The translations under genes were made by a program, and so were the position numbers. Below are positions 18,583-26,895 of a stretch of DNA of 64,000 nucleotides, one piece after another. The stretch covers positions 310,001 through 374,000 of the forward strand of contig JAQBQB010000028.1 of NCBI GenBank assembly GCA_028287235.1, read 5' to 3'. The notes under the pieces are model-generated. The model did no database searches. It was not told the origin of the DNA and saw only the letters and a program-made list of their open reading frames with translations. The stretch's first letter is position 1, and each line of letters begins with the position of its first letter. This DNA is from Gemmatimonadota bacterium (GTDB taxonomy: Bacteria; Gemmatimonadota; Gemmatimonadetes; Gemmatimonadales; Gemmatimonadaceae).

Positions 18583-19092
18583 ATGATCGACATCCACACG
18601 TTGGCTCGGCCGTTCGAGCCCTGGAATTCGTTGTACAGCCATTCCAAGGTGATCTCCGCCGCGGTGATTACCCTGCATCTGGGTTCCATGTTCATCGGCG
18701 GCGGGCTCGCCGTTGCGGCGGATCGAGCGACACTGCGCGTCGGAGCGGAGCACGCGGACGAGCGCGCACGGCAGCTCACCGAAGTGGCCGACGTGCATCG
18801 GCCAGTACTCATCGGCATCGCGCTGCTCTTCGTCAGCGGCATCGCGATGGCGCTCGCCGATCTGGAGAATTTTCTCGCGTCGCCCGTGTTCTGGGTGAAG
18901 ATCAGCCTGGTCACCCTGCTGCTGATCAACGGCGCATTGCTCCAACGCACCGAATCGGCGCTGCGCGCCGACGCCGATCGCGGGTCCTCCGTGCCGGCCC
19001 AATGGAGGCGGCTGCGGACGTTCACCCTCGCGAGCATCACCCTGTGGATCGCGACGTTCATCGCCGGCTCCATCCTGACGAATGCATCTTGA
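18583..19092 (+). CDS. Four-helix membrane protein, CopD-like/DUF6644-type
   Basis: A 169-residue protein with four predicted helices: HSKVISAAVITLHLGSMFIGGGLAV, VLIGIALLFVSGIAMAL, VFWVKISLVTLLLINGALL and FTLASITLWIATFIAGSIL. His residues at the helix ends (HSK, TLHLG, VHRP) and the helix order resemble small di-haem cytochrome-b-like or CopD-like membrane proteins, but no exact family is certain. ATG at 18583 is chosen; an in-frame ATG at 18520 would add 21 residues, and neither has a good ribosome site. It stops 18 bp before the Rieske protein, so it may be its membrane electron partner. Confidence 0.65.
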   Translation: MIDIHTLARPFEPWNSLYSHSKVISAAVITLHLGSMFIGGGLAVAADRATLRVGAEHADERARQLTEVADVHRPVLIGIALLFVSGIAMALADLENFLASPVFWVKISLVTLLLINGALLQRTESALRADADRGSSVPAQWRRLRTFTLASITLWIATFIAGSILTNAS

Positions 19093-19110
19093 GGGCATCA
19101 TGAGGGCATC

Positions 19111-19581
19111 ATGAAGACCGACGGCACGTGCGCCTGTGGACCGACACTTTCGGGTGACCAGCTGACGGGCGTCGCGCGGCGCACCTTCATCGTTCAGAGT
19201 GCGCTGCTCGCGGCGGCGGCGGCGCTGGCGGCATGCGGTGTTACCGCGGATGCCACCGCGCCGGCGCTACCGAGCTCGGGCAACACGATCAACGTGAGCA
19301 GCTACCCGTCACTGAGCGCCGTGGGCGGTGTCGCGATGCTCAGCATCGGCAACGCGCCCCTGGCCATCGTACGGACCGGCTCATCGTCCTTCGTCGCGCT
19401 GTCGCGCGTGTGCCCGCACCAGGGCGGCATCGTCGATCAGTCGGGGAGCGGCTTTCAGTGTCCGGTGCACGGCGCCCGTTTTTCGCAAACCGGGCAATGG
19501 ACCGGTGGACAAGGCACGTCGAATCTGCACGCGTACGCCACGTCGTATGATGCCGCGACGGGAGTGCTCACCGTCAGCTGA
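19111..19581 (+). CDS. Rieske [2Fe-2S] lipoprotein with Tat-like signal
   Basis: A 156-residue protein. Residues 23-42 form a twin-arginine type signal (RRTFIVQSALLAAAAALAAC) ending in a lipobox Cys at about 42. The Rieske domain follows, with the first cluster box CPHQGG (Cys101, His103) and the second CPVHGA (Cys117, His120). It should carry a high-potential 2Fe-2S cluster, be exported folded and be anchored outside the inner membrane. It follows a four-helix membrane protein by 18 bp and is divergent from the two-component/ApbE operon. A role in an envelope electron chain is inferred from these neighbours. Confidence 0.93.
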   Translation: MKTDGTCACGPTLSGDQLTGVARRTFIVQSALLAAAAALAACGVTADATAPALPSSGNTINVSSYPSLSAVGGVAMLSIGNAPLAIVRTGSSSFVALSRVCPHQGGIVDQSGSGFQCPVHGARFSQTGQWTGGQGTSNLHAYATSYDAATGVLTVS

Positions 19582-19666
19582 CGCGCTGCGGCGAGACCGT
19601 TTCGCCACTTTGTCATCTTCCCGTCAGGTAGCGGCGCCGCGATTTGACGCCCTCGGGGCGGCGGTT

Positions 19667-19690
19667 CAGTATCACAGTCCGTGATTACTG
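19667..19690. promoter_or_regulatory. Imperfect palindrome upstream of the propeller gene
   Basis: The sequence cagtatcac, five bases, then gtgattactg is a near-perfect inverted repeat (one extra t) in the 152-bp gap before the YncE-like gene. A TTGACG hexamer at 19644-19649 lies 17 bp before the left arm, so the palindrome could overlap a -10 region. It may be an operator. The promoter part is weak, as its -10 match is poor. Confidence 0.25.
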
Positions 19691-19733
19691 TACTTGTTCC
19701 GCCTTTCGCGTTCGTCTTCCGAGGAGCTCTGTC

Positions 19734-20849
19734 ATGCGACGGTTTGGTTTCATATCCGCGGTGGCGATCGTGCTGGTTCCGCTGGCGGCAGTTGCCCAAC
19801 AACCCAGCACCGACGGCCCGTACAAGGTGCTCAACCGCGCGCGCGTCGGCGGCGAGGGCGGCTCCGACTACATCTATGCCGACGTCGCCGGACGGCGGTT
19901 GTACATCCCGCGCGGCGGCACGCGCGCCGTACCGCAGACGGACAGCACGCCGGGCAAGGCCGCGATTCCCGGCCGAATCACGGTGTTCGATCTCGAGACG
20001 ATCGCGCCGCTCGGCGAGATTCCCGGCACCGGCGGCAACGGCGTGGCGGTCGATCCCAAGTCGGGCCACGGCTTCTCGAGCAGCAAGCCCGTGTCGATGT
20101 TCGATACGAAAACACTCACGCTCATGAAGTCGATCGACGTGGGTGCCGCGCAGCCCGACGGAATTCTCTTCGACAGCTTCAACGACCGCGTCTACATCTT
20201 CAGCCATCCCACGAAGGACGCCACGGTGATCGACTCCAAGGACGGCACCGTGCTCGGGACGATCGATTTGGGCGGCGTCCCGGAACAGGCCGTCTCCGAC
20301 GGCAAGGGCACGATGTACGTGGTGATGCAGGACGCGGCGGGCAGCGTCACCGTCGTCGACACCAAGACGATGAAAGCGACGGCACACTATCCGCTTGGCG
20401 ACAAGGGCGGATGCAACGGACTCGCGCTCGACGTGAAGAACAAAGTGCTCTTCGCGGCGTGCGCACGATCGGGCAACCCGCCGGCGCAACCCGCGGCGCC
20501 GATGATGGTGATATTGAGCGCGACCGACGGCAAGATTCTCGCGAGCCTGCCGCTCGCCGGCGGCTCGGATGGCGCGGTGTTCAACCCCGCCACGATGGAA
20601 GCGTTCAGCAGCCACGGCAACGGCACGCTGACCGTCGTGAAGGAGACGAGCCCGACGAGCTTCGAAGTCGAAGAGAACTTGCAGACGATGAACGGCGCGC
20701 GCACGCTGACGCTCGACACGAAAACGAACCACATCCTGACGATGAGCGTGGAGCGCGGACCGGCGCCGCCGCCGCCGCCGGGTGGAGGCCGTGGAGCGGG
20801 CGCGCCGGCGATCCCGGGGTCGTTCACGATTCTGGTGATCGGGAAGTAA
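19734..20849 (+). CDS. Secreted YncE-like beta-propeller protein
   Basis: A 371-residue protein with a signal peptide (MRRFGFISAVAIVLVPLAAVAQ) and a seven-bladed YncE/NHL-like propeller. Blades have the repeated form 'ITVFDLETIAPLGEIPGTGGNGVAVDPKSGHGF', seen in at least five copies with FDTKTL, IDSKDGTVLGTIDL and VDTKTMKATAHYPL. The C-terminus has a Pro/Gly-rich loop. Such proteins sit in the periplasm or outside and have no common enzyme activity. GAGGAG at 19721-19726 fixes the ATG at 19734. An ADOP permease starts 72 bp downstream. Confidence 0.85.
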   Translation: MRRFGFISAVAIVLVPLAAVAQQPSTDGPYKVLNRARVGGEGGSDYIYADVAGRRLYIPRGGTRAVPQTDSTPGKAAIPGRITVFDLETIAPLGEIPGTGGNGVAVDPKSGHGFSSSKPVSMFDTKTLTLMKSIDVGAAQPDGILFDSFNDRVYIFSHPTKDATVIDSKDGTVLGTIDLGGVPEQAVSDGKGTMYVVMQDAAGSVTVVDTKTMKATAHYPLGDKGGCNGLALDVKNKVLFAACARSGNPPAQPAAPMMVILSATDGKILASLPLAGGSDGAVFNPATMEAFSSHGNGTLTVVKETSPTSFEVEENLQTMNGARTLTLDTKTNHILTMSVERGPAPPPPPGGGRGAGAPAIPGSFTILVIGK

Positions 20850-20921
20850 CACGGGGCGTCAAACCCTTCAGGCCCGCTGACTGTCTCACTGGCGAACCCT
20901 CCGCACCCTCGAGAGTCGCCA

Positions 20922-23339
20922 GTGCTCCAGGACATCCGATACGCCTTCCGCACGCTGATCAAGAATCCCGCGTTCACCGTTGCCGCCGTGCTCTGTCTCG
21001 CACTCGGCATCGGTGTGAACGCGACGATCTTCAGCTGCGTCCGCGCCCTGCTCCTCCGGCCGTTTCCGTATCGCAGTCCCGACGAGCTCATGGCGATCGG
21101 AGAGTCGAATCCGCAGCGCGGATGGCACATGAACTCCGTGTCCTATCCGAACTTCCGGAGCTGGCAGGCGGACAACCGCACGCTCGAGAGCATGGGCATC
21201 TACGGCGGCGCGTCGTACAACCTCGCGAGCGGCGACGGCGCCGACTACGTGCAGGGCGCCACGGTGTCGTGGACGATGTTCCACACCCTTGGTATTTCGC
21301 CGGCGATCGGACGAGACTTTCGCGAGGACGAAGACCGCGTGGGCGCGCCGCGGGTGATCATCCTGAGCGACCGCATCTGGCGCGACCGGTTCAACGGGCG
21401 CGCCGACGCCGTGGGCCGGCAGATCATGGTGAACGGCGTTCCGCATGCCGTAATCGGCGTGATGCCGCCGAACTTCGAGTTCCCGGCTGCGGCCGGCGCG
21501 TGGACGACCATGCGAATGGACCCGGTCGACAATCGCAGCAATCACTCCTGGCAGGTGATGGGCCGAGTGAAGCCGGGGGTGACGATCGAGCAGGTGCGGG
21601 GCGATCTGGTGCGCATCGCCGCGCAGCTGGAGAGTCAGTATCCCAGCTCGAACACCGGATGGAGCGCGGACGTGCAGACGATTCGCGATCAACAGGTGGG
21701 CGACATCCGGCCCGTGATGAAGATCATGATGGCCTCCGTGGCGTTCGTGCTGTTGATCGCCTGCGCGAACGTCGCCAACCTCCTGCTCGCGCGAGCCGCC
21801 GCACGCTCGAAAGAGATGGCGGTGCGCGTGGCGCTTGGCGCCAACAGCTGGCGGGTGGTGCGTCAGATGCTCACGGAGAGCATTCTCGTGGCGCTCACCG
21901 GTGCCGCGCTCGGGGTGGCGTTCGCCTATGCGTTCCTGCAATGGATCAAAGCCAGCATCCTCGCCGGCATGCCCTTCTGGATGCAATTCACGATCGACGG
22001 CTACGTGCTGCTGTTCACGATCGCCGTGGCCGTGGGAACCGGTCTGCTGTTCGGGCTCGCGCCGGCGCTGCAGTCGGCGCGGCCGAATCTCAACGAGACG
22101 CTGCGCGACGCGGGCGCCCGCGGCTCGAGCGCGGGCCGCTCACGCCAGCGGCTGCGGTCGAGCCTCGTGGTGGGCGAGGTCGCGCTCTCGCTCGTGCTGC
22201 TCGTGGGCGGCGCGCTGCTCATTCGCAGCTTCCTCGGCATGCAGAGTGTGAAGCCGGGGTTCGATCCGAACAACCTGCTCACCATGCGCGTGACGCTCAA
22301 CGGTCCGGCGTACGACTCGATGTACAAGCGCTTCGCGTTTCTCGACCGGTTCCTGACGCGGCTCAACGCGCAGCCGGGCATCGTGTCCGCGTCGATCACG
22401 AACAACATTCCCTTGGGCGGCGGTAACAACAACACCTTCTTCAACGTCGAGGGCCAGGACGCGAAGCTCGGCGCCGAACCGCTGCTGGAGATTCGCTGGG
22501 TGTCGCCGCGCTATCTGGAAACGCTGCGCGTGCCGCTGGTGGCCGGCCGTATGTTCAACCAACAGGAATGGGCGGACAGCGGCGTGACCGGCCGCGTGGC
22601 GGTGATCAACCAGTACATGGCGCAGAAATTCTGGCAGAATCCACAGAATGCACTCGGCAAGCGCTACCGCTTCGGCAGCGCGACGGATACGTCGCGGCGC
22701 TGGATCACGATCGTGGGAGTGGCCGCGGACATCAAGCACAAACAGCTCACGTCTGCTCCCGACCTGCAGGGCTACATGTCCTATCGCCAGGGCGGATGGA
22801 ACTCGACGTCGATCGTCGTGCGGACCACGGGCGAGCCGACGCGTTCCACGGGTACGGTGCTCGCCGTGCTCAAGGCGGGCGACCCGCTGTTACCGACGTA
22901 TCGCGTGTTGAGCATGGACGCGAACATCGAACGGTCGTACTGGCAGCAGGCGCTGTACGGCAAGATGTTCGGCGCCTTCGCGGCCATCGCACTCGTACTG
23001 GCCGGGGTCGGCGTGTACGGTGTGATCTCGTACGCCGTGTCACAGCGGACGCAGGAGATCGGGGTGCGCGTCGCGCTCGGCGCGCAGCGAGGCGACGTGC
23101 TTCGGCTGATCGTGGGACATGGCGCGTTGCTCGGCGCGGTCGGCATTGCGATCGGACTCGTCGGCGCGCTCGCGGTGACGCGCTTCCTGCGGACGATGTT
23201 GTTCGGCGTGTCGCCGTTCGATCCGGCGAGCTTCGTCGGGGTGTCGCTGGTGTTGACGGCGCTTGCGCTGTTGGCGAGCTACATCCCGGCGCGGCGTGCG
23301 GCGCGCGTGGATCCGGTGGAGGCGTTGCGGTACGATTGA
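20922..23339 (+). CDS. ADOP-type ABC permease (MacB/FtsX family), no prefix domain
   Basis: An 805-residue duplicated permease starting directly with MLQDIRYAFRTLIKNPAFTV, the core N-terminus, from a GTG codon at 20922. The first half has [35 protein letters not shown]; the second has QRTQEIGVRVALGAQRGDVL and ends YIPARRAARVDPVEALRYD. Both MacB_PCD periplasmic domains are present. It lacks the cytoplasmic prefix of the permease at 3798. No ATPase gene is adjacent. The conserved ends and coupling segments suggest a working protein with unknown cargo. Confidence 0.93.
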   Translation: MLQDIRYAFRTLIKNPAFTVAAVLCLALGIGVNATIFSCVRALLLRPFPYRSPDELMAIGESNPQRGWHMNSVSYPNFRSWQADNRTLESMGIYGGASYNLASGDGADYVQGATVSWTMFHTLGISPAIGRDFREDEDRVGAPRVIILSDRIWRDRFNGRADAVGRQIMVNGVPHAVIGVMPPNFEFPAAAGAWTTMRMDPVDNRSNHSWQVMGRVKPGVTIEQVRGDLVRIAAQLESQYPSSNTGWSADVQTIRDQQVGDIRPVMKIMMASVAFVLLIACANVANLLLARAAARSKEMAVRVALGANSWRVVRQMLTESILVALTGAALGVAFAYAFLQWIKASILAGMPFWMQFTIDGYVLLFTIAVAVGTGLLFGLAPALQSARPNLNETLRDAGARGSSAGRSRQRLRSSLVVGEVALSLVLLVGGALLIRSFLGMQSVKPGFDPNNLLTMRVTLNGPAYDSMYKRFAFLDRFLTRLNAQPGIVSASITNNIPLGGGNNNTFFNVEGQDAKLGAEPLLEIRWVSPRYLETLRVPLVAGRMFNQQEWADSGVTGRVAVINQYMAQKFWQNPQNALGKRYRFGSATDTSRRWITIVGVAADIKHKQLTSAPDLQGYMSYRQGGWNSTSIVVRTTGEPTRSTGTVLAVLKAGDPLLPTYRVLSMDANIERSYWQQALYGKMFGAFAAIALVLAGVGVYGVISYAVSQRTQEIGVRVALGAQRGDVLRLIVGHGALLGAVGIAIGLVGALAVTRFLRTMLFGVSPFDPASFVGVSLVLTALALLASYIPARRAARVDPVEALRYD

Positions 23340-23350
23340 GACACGATTCG

Positions 23351-24361
23351 CTAGGCCCGCGGAATGACGACGTCGCGATACCCGACCAGTCGCTGCTCCG
23401 TCTCGTCCCACAGCGTCAACCGAAGCGTGCGCACGCTCTGCGCGAGCGTCAGGATGGTGACGCCGTGAAACACCGGGTTCTCATCGTGACACTGCTTGAG
23501 CGCGTAGTTCGGGATGCGCGGTCCGAGGTGATGCACGTGGTGCAACCCGATGCTCCCCGTGAACCACTGGAGGATGGCCGGGAGCTTGAGGTACGAGCTG
23601 CCGTGGATGGCGGCGGTGGCGTAGTCCCACTCGCCATGCTCCTTCCAGTACGTGCCCTCGAACTGGTGCTGCACGTAGAACAGCCAGATACCCGCGGCGG
23701 CGGCGATGTACATCGCCGGCCCGTAGACGAGGAACACGGCGCGCCAGCCAACCCAGAGCGACGCCGCCGCGACGAGTGCGACGATGCCGGCGTTGGTGGA
23801 CCAAACGCTCATGCGCTCGCGTTTGGTCGCCTCCGGACCGCGCGGCGGAATGCGGTTCGTGATCACGAAGTGAATCGGCCCGATGCCGAAGAGCACGAGC
23901 GGATTTCGGAACAGTCGGTAGCGAAGCCGTCCGCCGCGCGAGAGCGCCGCGTACTCCTGCACGGTGAGCGTTTCGACGTCGCCGTGGCCGCGCCGGTCCA
24001 AATCGCCCGACGACGCATGATGCAGCGCGTGACCATGGCGCCACTGGCCAAAGGGCGTCAGCGTCAACACGCCGGTGATCCAGCCGATGATCGAGTTCGC
24101 GCGCTTCGAGGGCAGAAACGAACCGTGCGCGCAGTCGTGCATGATGATGAACGTGCGCACCAGCAGGCCGCCGGCCGGCAGCGCGAGCAGCAGCGTGGTC
24201 CAGTACGGCAGCGCCAGCGAACGGTACATTAGGTAGAACATCCCGGCGAGCGGGATGAGGGTCGTCGCCATCTGCGTGAGCGCCTGCCCCACGTCGGACC
24301 GCTGATATCGTGCGATGACGCCGCGCCACTCGGCGGAGCTCGGTTTGGCTGGGTGGGACAT
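23351..24361 (-). CDS. Membrane fatty acid desaturase
   Basis: A 336-residue integral membrane di-iron desaturase. The three histidine boxes are clear: HDCAHGS, HGHALHH and HHVHH. Helices flank them in the usual 2+2 plan. It inserts a cis double bond into lipid-bound or CoA/ACP-bound acyl chains and so adjusts membrane fluidity; the position of the bond is not evident. A GGAG site lies 8 bases before ATG 24361. A GC-rich hairpin with five T residues ends just upstream of that site, so transcription into the gene may be attenuated or newly started there. Confidence 0.93.
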   Translation of the reverse strand: MSHPAKPSSAEWRGVIARYQRSDVGQALTQMATTLIPLAGMFYLMYRSLALPYWTTLLLALPAGGLLVRTFIIMHDCAHGSFLPSKRANSIIGWITGVLTLTPFGQWRHGHALHHASSGDLDRRGHGDVETLTVQEYAALSRGGRLRYRLFRNPLVLFGIGPIHFVITNRIPPRGPEATKRERMSVWSTNAGIVALVAAASLWVGWRAVFLVYGPAMYIAAAAGIWLFYVQHQFEGTYWKEHGEWDYATAAIHGSSYLKLPAILQWFTGSIGLHHVHHLGPRIPNYALKQCHDENPVFHGVTILTLAQSVRTLRLTLWDETEQRLVGYRDVVIPRA

Positions 24362-24379
24362 TCGGTGCTCCGCGAAATG

Positions 24380-24408
24380 AAAAAGGGCCCGCGCGATACC
24401 GGGCCCTT
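24380..24408 (-). terminator. Rho-independent terminator or leader attenuator before the desaturase
   Basis: On the minus strand aagggcccg, an 8-nt loop and cgggccctt make a perfect 9-bp stem directly followed by a TTTTT run. That is a textbook intrinsic terminator. It lies about 240 bp after the esterase-fusion stop and only 18 bp before the desaturase start codon, so it can end the upstream unit or act in the desaturase leader. Confidence 0.8.
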
Positions 24409-24529
24409 GGATTTGAATATAGCTGGTCTCGTTCCCGACTCAAACTCGTACCCCGAGGCGCTTCGCATGTTCACAGCGCGATGTGCCGCGCTCCGGCCAC
24501 GGCGATCCGGCCTCGGCGGACCTCAATGA

Positions 24530-24583
24530 GTCGACGCGCGGAGGGCCGTTCTCGTCACAGGAGCGAGCAGCGGCATCGGTCGC
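24530..24583 (+). pseudogene. Remnant of an SDR N-terminus
   Basis: The plus-strand frame from 24530 reads VDARRAVLVTGASSGIGRK, a perfect short-chain dehydrogenase cofactor-binding start with the TGASSGIG motif (24557-24580). A stop codon lies just before it (24527-24529). After the motif the reading quickly loses family likeness and runs into the antisense end of the esterase-fusion gene. No start codon or ribosome site is seen. It is best read as a leftover of a deleted dehydrogenase. Chance cannot be fully excluded, as the conserved stretch is only 13 residues. Confidence 0.5.
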
Positions 24584-24645
24584 AAAATCACCCAGCGGAA
24601 TGCTCGACCACGCGTTGGCGTGCAAAGCAGCGGCGGTGAGCGCGA

Positions 24646-26025
24646 CTATCGGAGTGCGTCCGAGAGGGCGCGTTGCTCCAGAGAGTGAAAGATGTTCCCA
24701 TGGGTGAGGTCGGGCCGCGGCTCGTACGTCCAGCGCAACTTTGTCGGCCGCGCCGTCCGCAGCAGCGCGGCGAGTTGGGCGCTCCCATTGGCGGAGGACG
24801 GTTCCTGAGAGCTCGCGAGATACAGCGTGCGCGGTGAGCCGTCGAACTTCGCGATGAGCGGACCCGCCGAGCTCACGAGCGCCCCCTTGTTCCACCAGAC
24901 GCTCGGATCGAGCGCGACATAGTGCGTGAAGAGGTTGGGATCCTCCAGGAACGTCTCGACGACGAAGAGCCCGGCCAGCGACTCCCCGATGATGCCGCGC
25001 TCCCGCGTGGTTCGATAGCGGCGCTCGATCTCGGGCACGAGCTCGTCGCGGAAAAACCGCCGAAAGGCGGCCGAACCTCCGACGTGTGGGGCGACCGCGC
25101 TATCGGATGCGACGCGAGTGGGTCCGGTCAGATCGCGCCGGCGCTCGGTGTTGGGTACGCCCACGACGATCGTCGGCCGAATCACGCCGCGCGCGGCGAG
25201 CGAGTCGACCATGCGAGCGACGTGCGGAAAATCTTCGTCGATTCCGCCGTCGGGCATGTAGAGCACCGGGAATCGCTTGCCGGCCGCTCCTGTCGCCGCG
25301 CGGTACTGCGGCGGCGTGTAGACGTTGATTCGACGCGCCTCGCCGAGTGCCTTCGAGTGCACGGTGAACGTATCGTGCACCGGCACCGAGTCGACCGGCG
25401 GCGACGCAGCGGGCGCGGCGGCCGCCGGCGCGGCGGCCGCCGGCGCAGCGCGCCTGAACGTTCCGACGACAGCGCCCTTGCCGCGCACGTGCCCCGCCAT
25501 CGCCGCGACGACCGCCGCGCGTGTTGCCGCCGGCGCGGCACCGACCGCGGGCACGCCGATCATCGTATCGAGCGCGAACAGTTCGAACACATAGTGATGC
25601 GCCGGTCCGGTGGCCGGCGCGGCGGGGCCGCGATAGTACGGCCCGCTCGCGCTGATCTGCCGCGATCCGTCGGGCCGTTCCCCGCCCTGCGGCACGCCTT
25701 CGGACAGCGACGTTGCGGTCGCGGGAATGTTCCAGACCATCCAATGCAGCATGTCGTCCGAGCCGTTGCCGATCGCGACGTCGACGTCGTGCACGAACAG
25801 CGCGAAGCTCGCCGTTCCCTCGGGCACGCCCGACCATGACAGCGCCGGCGAGACGTCGCGTCCCGGCTGCGCGTTCACGACCGAGATGCTGCCACCGTCC
25901 GTCCAGCCGCGCGGCGTCAGAGTCAACACGTCGATCGGACGCCGGCGGGGAGCCTGCGCGGCGAGCGTGGCGGCGCCGACGAGCGCGATCGCGGGCGCGA
26001 GTCGACGGAGTCTCATGGCGATCAT
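24646..26025 (-). CDS. Secreted PEBP (YbhB-like)-esterase fusion
   Basis: A 459-residue protein in two parts. After a signal peptide (MRLRRLAPAIALVGAATLAAQA), residues 30-190 form a PEBP/YbhB domain with VSPALSWSGVPEGTASFALFVHD and LHWMVWNIPA. An Ala/Pro linker (about 192-215) leads to an Esterase_D/Fes-like alpha/beta-hydrolase, residues 216-459, with FPVLYMPDGG, nucleophile Ser in IIGESLAG and likely catalytic His in LTHGNIFHS. It may hydrolyse a ferric-siderophore-type or other ester outside the cell; no substrate is shown. Its ATG directly follows the DUF1028 stop (TAGATG); an ATG three codons later is equally possible. Confidence 0.85.
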   Translation of the reverse strand: MIAMRLRRLAPAIALVGAATLAAQAPRRRPIDVLTLTPRGWTDGGSISVVNAQPGRDVSPALSWSGVPEGTASFALFVHDVDVAIGNGSDDMLHWMVWNIPATATSLSEGVPQGGERPDGSRQISASGPYYRGPAAPATGPAHHYVFELFALDTMIGVPAVGAAPAATRAAVVAAMAGHVRGKGAVVGTFRRAAPAAAAPAAAAPAASPPVDSVPVHDTFTVHSKALGEARRINVYTPPQYRAATGAAGKRFPVLYMPDGGIDEDFPHVARMVDSLAARGVIRPTIVVGVPNTERRRDLTGPTRVASDSAVAPHVGGSAAFRRFFRDELVPEIERRYRTTRERGIIGESLAGLFVVETFLEDPNLFTHYVALDPSVWWNKGALVSSAGPLIAKFDGSPRTLYLASSQEPSSANGSAQLAALLRTARPTKLRWTYEPRPDLTHGNIFHSLEQRALSDALR

Positions 26026-26895
26026 CTAGCGGTACCCGGCCGGCTGCGTCTTGCGCCAGGCATCGTAGCGCATACGCAGCGTCGTCACGGGATTCAAATT
26101 CTCTCCGGCATGGATTGCATTCGGACCGCCGGACTCCGGCTGCGTCACGGTGAGGTACATGGCGTACTTGCCATCGTTGTGCGACTCGCCGTTCGGATCG
26201 TTTCGCTCGGCCATGAGAATATACGCAACATGCGCGGTCTTTCCCTCGCACGGAATCGCCGGCGGCGGGCTGCCGGCGGGAATCACCGGACAGGTGCAGC
26301 GGCTGTCGCCGCCGTTCGCGCTGGCCGCTTCCATCGCCGCCATCACGCGATCGGTCATGGCGCCGGTCGTGGCCAGGAAGGCGGCGACGGCGTGTGGCAC
26401 GACTTCGCCGGGGCGCAGGATGTTGCCCTGTATGGAATAGAAGATCTGCGTTCCCGGCACGCGGCCCTGGATGTCCTGCGTGACGTAGCCGTTCGTCAGA
26501 CCGGAGTGTCCGGCACTGCGGCCGGTGAGGTCGAGAATGCCGAACTGACGCGATTGGAACGCCGGATCCTCCGACAACAGCTCGATGATGCGCTGCGGCG
26601 CGGTCCCCTTCTGCAGCTCGGCGAAGACGAGCTTCTGATTGGCATGGGTGCCGTCGACGCCGGCCTGACACGCGGCAACGCCCTTCCCCGGCACCACCAC
26701 CGCCTGAATACCCATGAGAAAAGCATCATCACGATTTACACATGTCGCCGAGGCGATGACCACGCGCCCCGTGCTCATGTCGATGGCGATGACCGACCAC
26801 GTAGCGCGGGCCGTAGAGGGAAAACAACAGAGCGCGGCGAAACAGGCAGCGGCAAATCTGAGCATGGGGCCTCGAGGGGGAAACGTGTGACTCAT
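26026..26895 (-). CDS. DUF1028 domain protein, secreted
   Basis: A 289-residue protein with a signal peptide (cleavage near STARA) and a DUF1028 domain: ATWSVIAIDMSTGRVVIASATCV, then GIQAVVVPGKGVAACQAGVD and LLSEDPAFQSRQFGILDLTGR. The family has an Ntn-hydrolase-like look and no settled function. An internal Cys cluster (DSRCTCPVIP) is unusual and may bind metal or form a disulfide. ATG at 26895 is chosen because it overlaps the molybdopterin-protein stop as ATGA (26892-26895). ATG at 26865 would also leave a full signal peptide. Confidence 0.85.
   Translation of the reverse strand: MSHTFPPRGPMLRFAAACFAALCCFPSTARATWSVIAIDMSTGRVVIASATCVNRDDAFLMGIQAVVVPGKGVAACQAGVDGTHANQKLVFAELQKGTAPQRIIELLSEDPAFQSRQFGILDLTGRSAGHSGLTNGYVTQDIQGRVPGTQIFYSIQGNILRPGEVVPHAVAAFLATTGAMTDRVMAAMEAASANGGDSRCTCPVIPAGSPPPAIPCEGKTAHVAYILMAERNDPNGESHNDGKYAMYLTVTQPESGGPNAIHAGENLNPVTTLRMRYDAWRKTQPAGYR

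Noticed and set aside
24400-24470. tRNA gene next to the hairpin (ggatttgaat resembles a T-arm)
   Set aside because: No acceptor, D-arm or anticodon stem can be drawn around it on either strand.
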